A DNA stretch of 25,817 bases from Saksenaea vasiformis B4078 (taxonomy: Eukaryota; Mucoromycota; Mucoromycetes; Mucorales; Saksenaeaceae). Shown piece by piece: positions 9,050-18,416 of this stretch. Where the stretch lies: assembly GCA_000697055.1 (NCBI GenBank), contig JNDT01001333.1, positions 1-25,817 of the forward strand, read 5' to 3'. Position numbers and translations under genes: made by a program. Each line of letters opens with the position of its first letter. Positions within the stretch are counted from its first letter, which is position 1. The notes under the pieces are model-generated. The model was not told the origin of the DNA and ran no database searches. It worked only from the letters and a program-made list of their open reading frames with translations.

Positions 9050-10505
9050 TTTTTTTTTCATTTTTTAATTGGCACAAAGTTGGTTACAGGATTATATGAC
9101 GCCGCTGTTTTCGACTATTAAAGAGCCTGCATTAAGGAAGGGAAAAAAGGGGAGGGGCGGCGCAGAACAACAACACGTTATGATACTAAGTTAAATGTAA
9201 CCAGGTAGAGATGTAGTCCGCAAAGGAGGCATTCTGATATCGGAAACGAAATTGATAATGATTTTTGTGTCGATACTGCGGATGGAAATGTACCTCAGCT
9301 AGCACAGTAAGCGAAAATCCCATTTCTGCGGGCATGTATAAGGAAATGCCAACTGGTCTCTTCTTCAATACCACATATTGGGCATAGCGATGAGGGTTAC
9401 TGCTCCGGACTCCTACGGCGTGGAGGGGATTGTGTGGGTAGTTGACCTATGAGTAGACGCCAACATAGTGTATCCTGCATGGGGACCACAAGCGGCCATA
9501 ATCCATGCTGAAACAGTTTGTTTGTTTGGGACCATTGGTGACCAAGAAGGCGAAGATCGATTTAGCAGTCCGCATCCTTGTCGTAAGGGGAGCAGCCAGC
9601 CATCCACTGATGGGTAATAGATACATCTTAATTATATACTAGTTGTGTATCTCCCTTCTTGGAAGGAAGCACTATCCGTACTGCAGTCCACGTTGCCGAA
9701 AATTCCGTTAAGAGCTACCTTGGAGGATCTGAAGAAGTAAACCTAACCATAGCGGATGTTTGACCACAAGGAACGTGTAGAGAGGGAGGCTAGTTAGCCG
9801 ATTTTGATTTATTCTTGAGAGACGCGAATCTATCGATATAGTATTGAGTATATTTCCTATGGCACTTTCTTGCATCAGTCCTGCGGAGTACAAGCTCTGA
9901 TAAACGTTGCGTGCTTCCTTTAAAATTCCCCGTGTACTTATTTTTTCTTTTTTGTATTCTGGTGAGCTTATTGTTACTGATGCCGTCTAGGTATCTCTGC
10001 AGGGAATACAGTTCGCGGATGGAAAACGAAGACGAGCGAGGCGGTGTAACCATGCCTTGACCGGTAAGAAACCTTGAAGGAGGCGCCATCACGGGGTACA
10101 GATCGTGTGTCGTATAGGCAGTTACCAGAAAGTTTGCCAGTTCTTTGACCTTATCCGCCAATCGATTGGGATTGACAATGGTGGGCTAGGCGGTAGAATG
10201 CACCAGCTATACCGTGGGTATAAAAAGTACCAGGATTGGCCAGGGGAAACAATACTGATGGGAATTGGTATTTTGTTCGATGGAGATGAAACGGTCCATT
10301 GTGTGAGGTCTACAGAACCATCAGATGAAGTTAGGGTGGAGGTAGAATTGCCATGATGGAGCACAATATGACTTAGGTTTGGTAGAGTACAGGTTAAGTA
10401 CTTCAGTTGGTCCATGTGTTGTATCAGTGACTGAATGCAAGTTGCTCCAGTATACTGTTTATTGAACACATACTTTTCCTCTAATCTATACAAATTTTGC
10501 ACCCA
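9050..10505 (-). mobile_element. Heavily deleted LINE copy, ORF2 remnants and 3' end
   Basis: Minus strand. Recognisable ORF2 pieces are: RELYSLQRYLDGISNN near 10000; ILKEARNVYQSLYSAGLMQE then GNILNTISI near 9920-9850; WTAVRIVLPSKKGDTQL near 9680, matching WTQTRMVLLFKKGDPQL of the copy at 16912; LCWRLLIGQLPTQ near 9460; and the zinc-type end CPICGIEEETSWHFLI near 9390. Between these, whole reverse transcriptase blocks (including the YADD box) are missing, so the copy has large internal deletions plus stops and frameshifts. The body ends in a T9 run at 9050-9058 (poly(A) on the minus strand). The 5' part (10505-10160) is preceded by a good-looking acceptor TTCTTTTCTTAG but is not clearly LINE; its assignment is tentative. 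No target duplication was found. Confidence 0.6.
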
Positions 10506-10885
10506 TGAGGAGCCCCTTTTACGCTAAGAAAAGAACCAAATATGCATTCGTTAATACATAAGTTGGCAACAAATTTATAAACTACTTACATCAATGCGGC
10601 CCCTCGATGGACGCGAAATTTATATAGACAGCATAAAAATTTGTTCATGGATGGTAAATGGAATAATATTTGGATGTCATTTTACTTACCCTCGAAGGGT
10701 ATTCCCATGAAATCATGGGGCCGCACCCCGCACCGTGACGGGTGGTAGTAGGAGAGTGGAGAAGATTGGCACACAAGAGTGGCCAATTGAGACGCACTGC
10801 AGAGGACTTGAAGTGATACGACGTCCAGCGATCTATTGTACAAGATGAGTGATGCTGAGTGCGACGACATTTCTTTTACTTACTT
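10506..10885 (-). other. Unassigned segment between two LINE copies
   Basis: On the minus strand, the LINE reading frame ends near 10886 in WWRLYPSLK then TAA. A 62-codon frame follows (10870-10682, starting MSSHSASLILYNRSLD) that I do not recognise. Two similar strings, TAAGTAAAAGAAATG and TAAGTAAAATG, occur at both ends of this frame (about 10882 and 10687) and could be splice donors or a short duplication. The rest is AT-rich. Nothing functional can be supported. Confidence 0.3.
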
Positions 10886-12426
10886 AAGTGATGGGTAAAG
10901 GCGCCACCACAGCTGAGACGGTTCGGGAAAGAGGTCATACAGGCTAAACGGTACATCAAAGGATATGAGTGATCCTGGATGCGTATCCCATTAAAAGCAC
11001 ATACCGGGGATGTAAAATGAACAGAGCCAAAGAGAAAAAAAGAAATTCATGAGTCCCTTCAAATACGATCACTTTACGCGTTCCGATTGGTGTGTTGGGG
11101 AACTTATTACAATGGACCAGTGCAACACACCTTTGATTCAGAAGGAAAGGTACCTGATTCTCTGCGCAAAGGTCTACTGCTCCTCACTGCAGCATTGAAG
11201 TGGTGTCAACACAAAGTATTATTTGGATGACGTAAATGCGTATCCAAAGCCTAGTATAATGTTGTAAGAGGTCTATGATGATCGGCGAGCGAAAGTCGTG
11301 TGGCAATGCTTGTCGTTGTCGATATATATCCACTGTTCCCAATCCACCAAAGGCACAGTGTGTCCCATGAGGGATGTGGCTAAAAAGGGGACGTGAATTT
11401 TCGGACAGAGTTGGTGCTCTCCTCAGCCATTCTTTCGGAATTACGAGCACTCGTAAAATATGCCATAGACGTGATAGTGGCAAGGGGTTGGCTATTATAC
11501 TGGATCCTCTGACTGAGAGTCATCGTTCTTTCAGGAATGTTGATGCGATGCGATAGTTTCAAATAGATTTCGTCCAGAAGACTCGCCAATTGCGCTTTAC
11601 CGCATGCTAGTGGATGTCGAAGGTATACCCAAGCCTCGTTGCTAGCATTGTTATACCAAACGAGATTCTACTGGTCGCAATGAGTGATCCAGTTTACATA
11701 TTGAGCCCCAGAGAGGGAGACAAGGCATGTTTCTCTAGGTTGACCTTTGTATTCGACCCCTTACCATAGGTGTCTAGAATATCCCTGATGGCCGTCCATG
11801 CCTCCGTACTGTTTAGAAAAATGAGCAAGTCATCAGCACACGCAAGCAGTTTGATTGCCGAAGTGATCTGTCGCGCTTGGACTGGATCTTGGATCATCCG
11901 TTTCCGGGCCTGCCTGTGTACTGGAGAGACTTGCCCGAGGCGTATCCCTGAAAGCCACGGGGAGCTAAGGATGGTCCGAAGAACTAGTTCGAAAGCAAGA
12001 TTGAAGAGCAAGAGAAACAATGGCTCACCTTGACATAGTCCTCGCCTCTAATAAAACGGCTCACCTAGCCAACCATTGATCGATAGAGCTACCTTGGTGT
12101 GGAAAAACAGGTTGTACAGGGCCTTCGTCGGGGAGATTGGAAACCCAAAATGCAGGAAGGTCTTGATCATGTACTCAGGGTGGACCCTATCATATGCCTT
12201 TTCTTGCTTAAAGCAGACTACCACCGCTGAGATGTTGGTATGTTCGTCCAATTGGCGGAGGTGTTGTTGCACTGCTTGTAGAACCCATCCATTATCGGAG
12301 ATCAGCCTGTGCGGCATGAATCCGGACTGGTACGGGTTGATCATTTTCAGCAATACCTTATTGAGCCAGTTGGAGATCATCTTCGTGAAGATCTTGGTAT
12401 CCATGTTGATAAATGACAGTGGTCTC

Positions 12427-13171
12427 TGTAGTAAACCAACAATGGTAATGAGAGGTAACTCTCTACTTATATACTTCTCAATTACATGCTATAAGAGTGG
12501 GGTCAATGAATTACAACTATTTTTTTTTGGTAAGGGCGCTATGCGCCGTTTATTCAGTCACGTGTTCTAAGAAGGGACGTGCCGATCAAAGTCAGAGAAG
12601 GAAAGTACAAAACGTTATGGTCTCAGTGAAGGGGAGGAGAGGATGGGATGTCTAGTCTAGGAAAGGGAGAAGACGTTCGTCAGGGAAGGAGGAAGCGAGC
12701 GATAGAGCCTTTTGAGCGATTAGGGCAGGTGCCATTGGCGTAGCATCGAAGATGAAGCGCCAATGGGCGTCCCAGATAGCCAGAAGCGTGCTGCTGAAGA
12801 TTTGTGATGTTTTGATCGACGGAGGGTCACGAGGGAACTGGAGAAGACACAAGGCGGACTCGATCTGCTGTAGTGCGGGTTTAGTTTGGAAATAAGCGTT
12901 CCAGACATGAAGCCACACAGGCCACTTGAGCGGGCAAGACCACAGGAAGTGATCAAAAGTGTCGAGAGTGTTGTGGCAGAAGGGGCAATGTGGGGAGAGG
13001 AAATGATCGGGCGATAGTGAATTACAACTATCAATCGGAGTCCATAGTATAGTCAGAAAGGGAAGACGTTTATCCGAAGTTATATAAATATTGAACCATC
13101 ACAATTTCTAAATAAACACGACTCTCGCGATACTTCTCGATTGTCTACCTTTTGTAATCAAGTTTATAACA
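12427..13171 (+). mobile_element. Solo LTR (234 bp after removing an inserted LINE)
   Basis: The sequence starts TGTAGTAAACC and ends TTTATAACA, giving TGT...ACA ends. It is flanked by GTCTC (12422-12426) and GTATC (13172-13176), a 5-bp target duplication with one mismatch. Joining the flanks restores the LINE reading frame. Removing the inserted LINE and one copy of its 14-bp duplication leaves 234 bp. That remainder has TTATATAAAT near 13080 and AATAAA at 13111-13116 in the order expected of an LTR promoter and poly(A) signal on the plus strand. No internal region or second LTR is present, so this is a recombined solo LTR. Confidence 0.75.
12521..13017 (-). mobile_element. 5'-truncated LINE (497 bp) with a 14-bp target duplication
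   Basis: The 14-mer TGAATTACAACTAT occurs at 12507-12520 and again at 13018-13031, directly at both borders. On the minus strand it starts inside the C-terminal zinc motif of ORF2 (CPFCHNTLDTFDHFLW, then CPLKWPVWLHVWNAYF). It keeps a clean frame to a stop near 12653, then a 3' untranslated region with AATAAA, a GGCGC/GCGCC hairpin and A8 (T8 at 12521-12528). The clean frame and perfect duplication show a fairly young insertion by target-primed reverse transcription, younger than the LTR it sits in. Confidence 0.85.
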
Positions 13172-13532
13172 GTATCCAATTACGGAGAGGTCCAGGGTCA
13201 CCCTTTTTGAATAATAGGATCATGCGGGTGGCTGACCATGATGGAGGAAACTTCTCATCCAGTGCTAGAGCAAGCACTTGTTTAAAAAGAGCCTTGGCTG
13301 GGGTGGAAATTGCAAACAACACTTTGTATAGTTCAAAGGGCAGGCCAGTCCAAACCTGGACTTTTGCTGAGTGGCGAATGCTTGATCAGCTCCGTCACTT
13401 CATCATCTGTTGGAAGTGCATTCAAAGAGCTGGCTTCCAATTGGCTTAGAATACTGTCCTCAGGTACGTTTGAGAGAAGATGCTCCATGGATGGAACATC
13501 GACTGGTGTCAGCATATAGAGCTTGTGGTAGA

Positions 13533-13602
13533 TTTTTTTTGTATTGATTCATTTTATTAGAGGATTGATAGATGCCTCTATTGTCTAGCTCGAACAGAAT
13601 AG
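13533..13602 (-). mobile_element. 70-bp LINE 3' tail
   Basis: The minus strand of this segment matches the last 70 bp of the LINE at 16912-22380: GCTAGACAATAGAGG, then CCTCTAATAAAATGAATC and a poly(A) (T8 at 13533-13540). It abuts the interrupted Fanzor-like gene on one side and the 5' end of the larger LINE copy on the other. The borders share only TCTA, too short to call a target duplication. It shows that very short 3' ends of this family are mobile. Confidence 0.75.
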
Positions 13603-15930
13603 ACCTGGTGTCGGTTGTTGGTTGCTGAGGGAGGTTGGTCGTAGACCGTATGGTCGCTATCGTCCACAGCAACGAAGACTTGCGTCACTCCAGGATCTAC
13701 GCCCCAGATCTCGCAGAAGGGCAAATCTTCACGCGAAATATCTTTTAAATCCAATGACGGGAGGCGATCTTCGGGTACAACCTTTTTAAATGGGAAAGAT
13801 ACAGCAAAACCATCCGTTAGGCTGTGATTTTCAAATTCCCCGCGTCTATATAATAAAGGTAAGAGCACAATATTGAGTACATTGATTTTTTTTCTTTGTG
13901 TCCTATCCTTTGAATTTACTCAAATCGAATGTCTCGAAATGCGGATGTGGACGATCTGAGGGCACCGCAGACTTTTGAGGAACGGCGAATCGGCCAAGTC
14001 CAAAGTGTCGTAGGACCGTTCCTAGCGTAATGTAATCCAGATGTATATATTTGAAAGTGAGAGCTGGAACAGGAACCATGGTGAATAAGCGAGACTGTGT
14101 CTTCGTAAGGAATGTGGGTGGGCGAAACGTGCCATTTGTCAGTTGCTGTTGTGCATCCAAAATGAATGTGCGTACTTGTGCAATGGATGCATCACCGGAC
14201 ACAGGTGGCAATCGGGTTGGATCGAAGTGTGTATTTTCGTTGATTATTTTGGTAACGGCTCTTACGAGATTCGTTCTCTTGCGATACGATAATCGAGACC
14301 ATTCGGTCAAATCGACGAGGAAATGTCTTGTCCAAACAGGAGTTGCCTTGTCCTGGACAGTTGGTTCCAGTTGTTGGTCTCCTTCATTCCAAGATTCCAT
14401 TTCACCCAGGATTTCAAACAGGATTGGCAGAAACAAATGTGGAAATTCTGATAGCATGGCAGTGGTGATTTTGACGTCGTTACCTGAAGTAGTAGTACTG
14501 GCGATGGCCATACCAGTGAGGCCCAAAATTCCAACCGATGATGGTACAATAGAAGGGCCAGCAGTGGAAGAGACATCCATGGGCGAGGCAGCAGTGGACG
14601 AGACAGCCATAAGCGAGGCAGCAGTGGATGAGGCAGCATCCTGACCTGGTATGGGAAGCCGCTGTCGTTGCAGGCGTATGTTTTCCCCTATAGTGGCCCA
14701 CTGTTCACTAGTGTGGTTATCAGAGTCAGAAGCAGTTCGCTCAACTGGTCGTCTATATCTGGCGAATGAACCACCTTTGGCCGTTCTGGTGGAAACTTGT
14801 CATCATTGACTGTCAATTGATACACAAATTCGGCGTACGCGTTTGCTTGGTAAGGCTTCACAGACTGTGATATATTTCATACAAAAGCAAACAGGGAAGA
14901 AAAATTGTAAGCAAATATTTCTGGTTGCCTTTGTTGTCACGCTTACCGGAATATGACGCAGTATATAAGTCTGGAGATAGGAGATGTAAAATTGATCAAA
15001 GTTTCCTGCAACATGTGACACGAAATTTCATGCGCATTGGTTTGTTGTGTATGAAAGAATGAAACTGAACGCAATGGGACGACAATTAGGGACCGGTAAA
15101 GGTACTAGGCTGCAGCGTGCGCTTGGGTACTGTTGAATGAATTCTTCAAACTTGATCTTGATATTGACTCGCAGGTCGTAGTCAAATATCGATGTGTTGG
15201 AAAATTCTTGACCAAGAAGCAGCTAAAAGATTCCCGTAAAAGAATGCTTGTCGAACAAACAGGGGTAAATGGGTAACTGTTCGGTTAACCTATATGTGAT
15301 GTAGTATACCAGAAAAAGTTGGGCATGGATGACAATCTTTCGATTGTGGGCAACCACCACTTCCAGTCCTTGAATAAACTGGTTTTTTTCCTGTTCATCA
15401 TATTTTGCAGTAAATTTTCTAAGCCGTGTTTGATCACTTAAGTCCGTATCTTCGCATTTCCGAGGCTTTCTTTCGTTTTTGTACTCTGTCGCTTCTTGTA
15501 ATCTGGACATATGGAGTTTGAAGCACACATATGAGTCAAGGATGAAGCTCGTCGTCGCTCTGCTTCTGCTATATCCCCGCGAGCATTGGCTTCTTCTGCA
15601 GCTTTTAGACACGTTGGACAAGATCTTCTTTGTGCGGTCTAACTTGATTGCACTGCCCTCTGACGTTGTTCTCTAGCTGCTTGCTTTTCTTTTTTTATCT
15701 CGGTTTTGTTTCCGTTTCGTACTCTGCTGACCTTTCCCTTGCTTCTGCCGCTTGGGAGCTTGAAAGAATACAGGTCAGATGCACGGCTTGAAGCAAAGCC
15801 AAAAAAAAAAAGAAACTTACGGGGCTGTTCATCATCAGTTGTTGCATTTTCAGCTTCTTCAAGTAGCCGTCTTTGCTTTTCTAATTTCTCTTCTTATGAA
15901 TTTACGCACGGTTCTGGACATCAGTCTTGT
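13603..15930 (-). pseudogene. TnpB/Fanzor-like protein, C-terminal nuclease part lost
   Basis: On the minus strand, coding pieces run in order. First a charged N-terminus (KLEKQRRLLEEAEN, intron 15820-15759, a basic Lys/Gln-rich stretch). Then a Cys/His module (SCPTCLKAAEEANARGD ... SSLTHMCASNSICPDYKK, 15630-15480), a helical block (GLEVVVAHNRKIVIHAQLFL), and NFDQFYISYLQTYILRHIP. A Ser/Ala linker follows, then HLDYITLGTVLRHFGLGRF and, after an intron, SLTDGFAVSFPF and IWGVDPGVTQVFVAVDD (about 13720). The last motif resembles RuvC-I of TnpB/Fanzor RNA-guided nucleases; the CPxC...SS..CP.YK module and TDG..VSF block are features I associate with that family in Mucorales. Lesions: TAG at 15641-15639 and 15225-15223, indels (A7 near 15690, near 15440, near 14780), and no GT donor at 13903. 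RuvC-II/III and the second zinc ribbon are gone. Confidence 0.5.
14561..14640. repeat. 30-bp minisatellite, 2.7 copies
   Basis: Units begin GCAGTGGA at 14561, 14591 and 14621; the second differs from the first by a few bases and the third is partial. On the coding (minus) strand each unit gives ten residues rich in Ser, Thr and Ala (SSTAAS-type), forming part of a low-complexity linker in the Fanzor-like gene. The 30-bp period keeps frame. Confidence 0.8.
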
Positions 15931-16901
15931 TAGGAAAGAAAGAACGTGAGAGTGAAAAGAGAAAAGAATGAAGTGGTACATAAGAAAAGTATAGAGTGAT
16001 AAATAGGAAAAGATTTCTCACACCTGTTTTCAACAAGTAACAAATTCACACTTCGATCTGATATTGTAGAATTGCCAAATGTACGGATGCTCCTGCTTAA
16101 AAAGCGTAAACATGGTTTAACTGGAATCATACTACTTTGTCGTCCCTGCATAAATCAACCCAGCTTGACGGGAGAACTCATCTTACAAACACCAGGTACC
16201 ACCCATTTTCCCATGTAATCGAGGAAAGTGATGCTGTCCAGCGTCTGAATCAAAAATTTATCTACATTCGCTAATATATCAGCGCTGGATGATAATGATC
16301 ACCTACCATACTGAAAAGGGCTGAGTGTCATGGATGCTTAATTATGGTCAACGCTGGAGAGGCGAAGACTGAAAATCAAATAATCCGAGCAACAGAAGCT
16401 CGCGACATTTGGACAATGTTGTAAGTATTGCCACAAGAAAAAAAAAATAGGAAGGCGAGAACTTCGATTGGAACAGGTGAGTGTAAAAAGATCGACCCCG
16501 AATTGATTTCCATTTTTTTCTTTTCTTTTTTTTCGCGACATTCCATTTTGGGAAACACTATAATTTCTGTTTGGCCCACATGTGCTGCGACAGCGTTAGC
16601 GTAAATATGTATAATAAAAACCTGATAAAGAATTAAAAAATAGTTAACAATCCCATTTCAGCAAATTAGATAAATTAAAATCAATAGCTTAACCGTTATA
16701 TTTGGTTTATAAAATATTATTACATTTTGCGCTTTTATATGTAAGCGTTGAATGTATAGGGCCCAAGTAAATAGCGCCTAAATATAGCATGCTTTTCGCA
16801 TTCCGATTTTTTATTTTAATTTGCTGTACGTTGTTAGCGTCGAATGTACCAGTCGGCTTCCAATGTGCCGATAGGGGAAGGGCGTTTTTTACCAATTCCC
16901 C
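15931..16901. other. AT-rich region with one unassigned exon-like stretch
   Basis: Mostly low-complexity AT-rich DNA. On the minus strand 16284-16024 looks like coding sequence: after an acceptor CATCCAG come ADILANVDKFLIQTLD and FLDYMGKWVVPG. A possible 45-nt intron follows, then RQSSMIPVKPCLRFL and SDRSVNLLLVENR, ending at a donor AACAG/GTGTGAG. It may be an upstream exon of the Fanzor-like gene or a separate fragment; I recognise no family. 16300-16901 shows nothing further. Confidence 0.3.
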
Positions 16902-17068
16902 ACTTGGATCCTTTTAAAAAGCTCTTTCCCGCTAAAGAATTTTTTTGGAGGCTTAATTGTTTATCCGGCGTAAACAAACAACGAGAAATACTCGCATCTC
17001 GAGACATTAAAGTCGCTAAAATAAAAAAAAAAAGAAACGCATCTCGGCACATACTCGAGATCTCGGTA

Positions 17069-18376
17069 ATGAGTGCTGACACATTGCGCGCAGCCTCTTC
17101 CACTACCCCGCCATCATCAGCAATGGACTCCCGCTGGAGTACAGTAGCTGCCCGTGGCGCCTCTAGGACTTCCTCTACACAGTTTCGAACTAAGCCTGTC
17201 ATTGAAGATCCTGAGTACTCAGTAAAGCACCGATCTCAACTTGCTCTGGCTGCATTGCAGCGTGCTCTTCAACCTGAAACAGTGCTATTTGACTTTGGCA
17301 CAAATGTACCTAACCTCTCTGAAGTGTTTATCCAGCTCCAGGCTCAGCTGGATTCTCTATTTGGAGCCAGACCCGTTCCTGGGCGCAGATCTCCTACAGG
17401 CCCGCTTCAAGAAGGCTACTGATACAACCAAAGCAATTCAACAGTGTTTTGCATACAGAAATATCCAATACCGAGCAACACCAGTGGGACCAACAGATGG
17501 AGAATTTTTCCAACTCCACTTTCATGATGTCCCAATAGTGGATGAAGAAGAGATTGAATCAGTCTTGCAGACTGCTTTGGAACATTTTGGCAAGATATGT
17601 CAAATTAGAATGCACGTGGAAGTTGCGTCAGGGGTTTTTGGAGGGAAAGTTACTGTGGTTCTGGATCGAACCTTGCCTGCCAATGCACCAGAAGACCACT
17701 TTCTTGCTCTATCAACAAGGAATTTTTTATCCCAGACTGGGATGATTTTTACTATGCTACATTTGAAGGATGCCCACCTAAATGTCGTTACTGTGGGGAC
17801 GAACACAAAAAGGCAGACTGTCCTCTGTTGGCACAGCTGATATGCTATCACTGTAAGGGCCATGACCACATCCACCGCCATTGTCCAGACAAGAAAAAGC
17901 AAACGAAAAACAAACAACGCGTTTTAGATCACAAGATGTCTCAAAGGATAAATGAGCAGGAAAATGAGACGGCGGCTCTGAATCAGTACATGGAGGATCA
18001 AGAAATCAATATGGGTCAGAACAAAGACCAGTCAACACAGGTTCTAGAAGAACATGGAACAGGACAATCCACTATGGAAGAGAATGCGGAGAGCAGCACA
18101 ATTGCAGAAAATACAGATGCCGCAGGACATGGAATGGCAGAGTAGGATAACAAGATGGATGAGGATCCTAATATGGATGGAAAACACTCTGTTTCCTCTA
18201 CAACACTGTCGAACTTGGATCATACGACAGAGGGACATGTGGATGTCATGGATAGCGACGCCTCTGCAGAGGAAGATACAATAATGTTAGTGAAGGAAAA
18301 CACTACCCGCACCACTGCTAGAGGACTTCGAGGTGGACAGCAGTCCAACCACATGGCCAAGGTCAGCCAATGTTAA
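17069..18376 (+). pseudogene. LINE ORF1, RNA-binding protein with two zinc knuckles
   Basis: ATG at 17069 is the first methionine inside the element and starts MSADTLRAASSTTPPS; the open frame upstream crosses the target duplication and is chance. The frame changes near 17375 (to DPFLGADLLQARFKKATD) and again in a T6 run near 17733, where one extra T would give NFFIPDWDDFYYATFEGC. Two knuckles follow: CRYCGDEHKKADC and CYHCKGHDHIHRHC (CX2CX4HX4C), near residues 235-265. An acidic Gln/Asn-rich tail contains an in-frame TAG at 18143-18145 and ends at 18376. The protein would coat element RNA and chaperone target-primed reverse transcription. It precedes ORF2 by 40 nt, so both would be read from one transcript. 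Two indels and one stop make this copy defective. Confidence 0.75.
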
Positions 18377-18416
18377 ATAGTATGCGTCACCACCGCCACT
18401 ATGGCGATACGCCACA

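Larger units (their letters stand above)
10886..13532 (-). mobile_element. 5'-truncated LINE copy split by a solo LTR
   Basis: ORF2 on the minus strand starts abruptly at about 13525 (LYMLTPVDVPSMEHLL), then KHSPLSKSPGLDWPAL and LLFKKGDPGPLRNW up to 13177. After the LTR insertion it resumes at 12426 with RPLSFINMDTKIFTKMISNW. Next come VCFKQEKAYDRVHPEY (first catalytic block, Asp replaced), SINGWLGEPFY, LACADDLLIFL (YADD degraded to CADD, 11845), LSRLWHILRVLVIPKEWL (11460) and finally FPEPSQLWWRLYPSL near 10900. It lacks ORF1, the endonuclease and its own 3' end, and has many stops and frameshifts. The LTR interrupts it exactly between the codons for NW and RP, which are contiguous in the copy at 16912. 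This is clearly an old, inactive copy. Confidence 0.75.

Noticed and set aside
9790..10161. Minus-strand 123-codon frame first taken for the missing C-terminal part of the Fanzor-like gene.
   Set aside because: The neighbouring phase reads as the start of LINE reverse transcriptase (ILKEARNVYQSLY) and later as KKGDTQL, so this is LINE sequence and most of the 123-codon frame is out of phase.
14051..14644. Plus-strand 197-codon frame.
   Set aside because: Antisense shadow of the Fanzor-like exon on the minus strand, which carries conserved blocks and spans introns in order.
16844..17068. In-frame upstream extension of LINE ORF1.
   Set aside because: It runs through the target duplication at 16902-16911 into host flank, so it cannot belong to the element; ATG 17069 is used.
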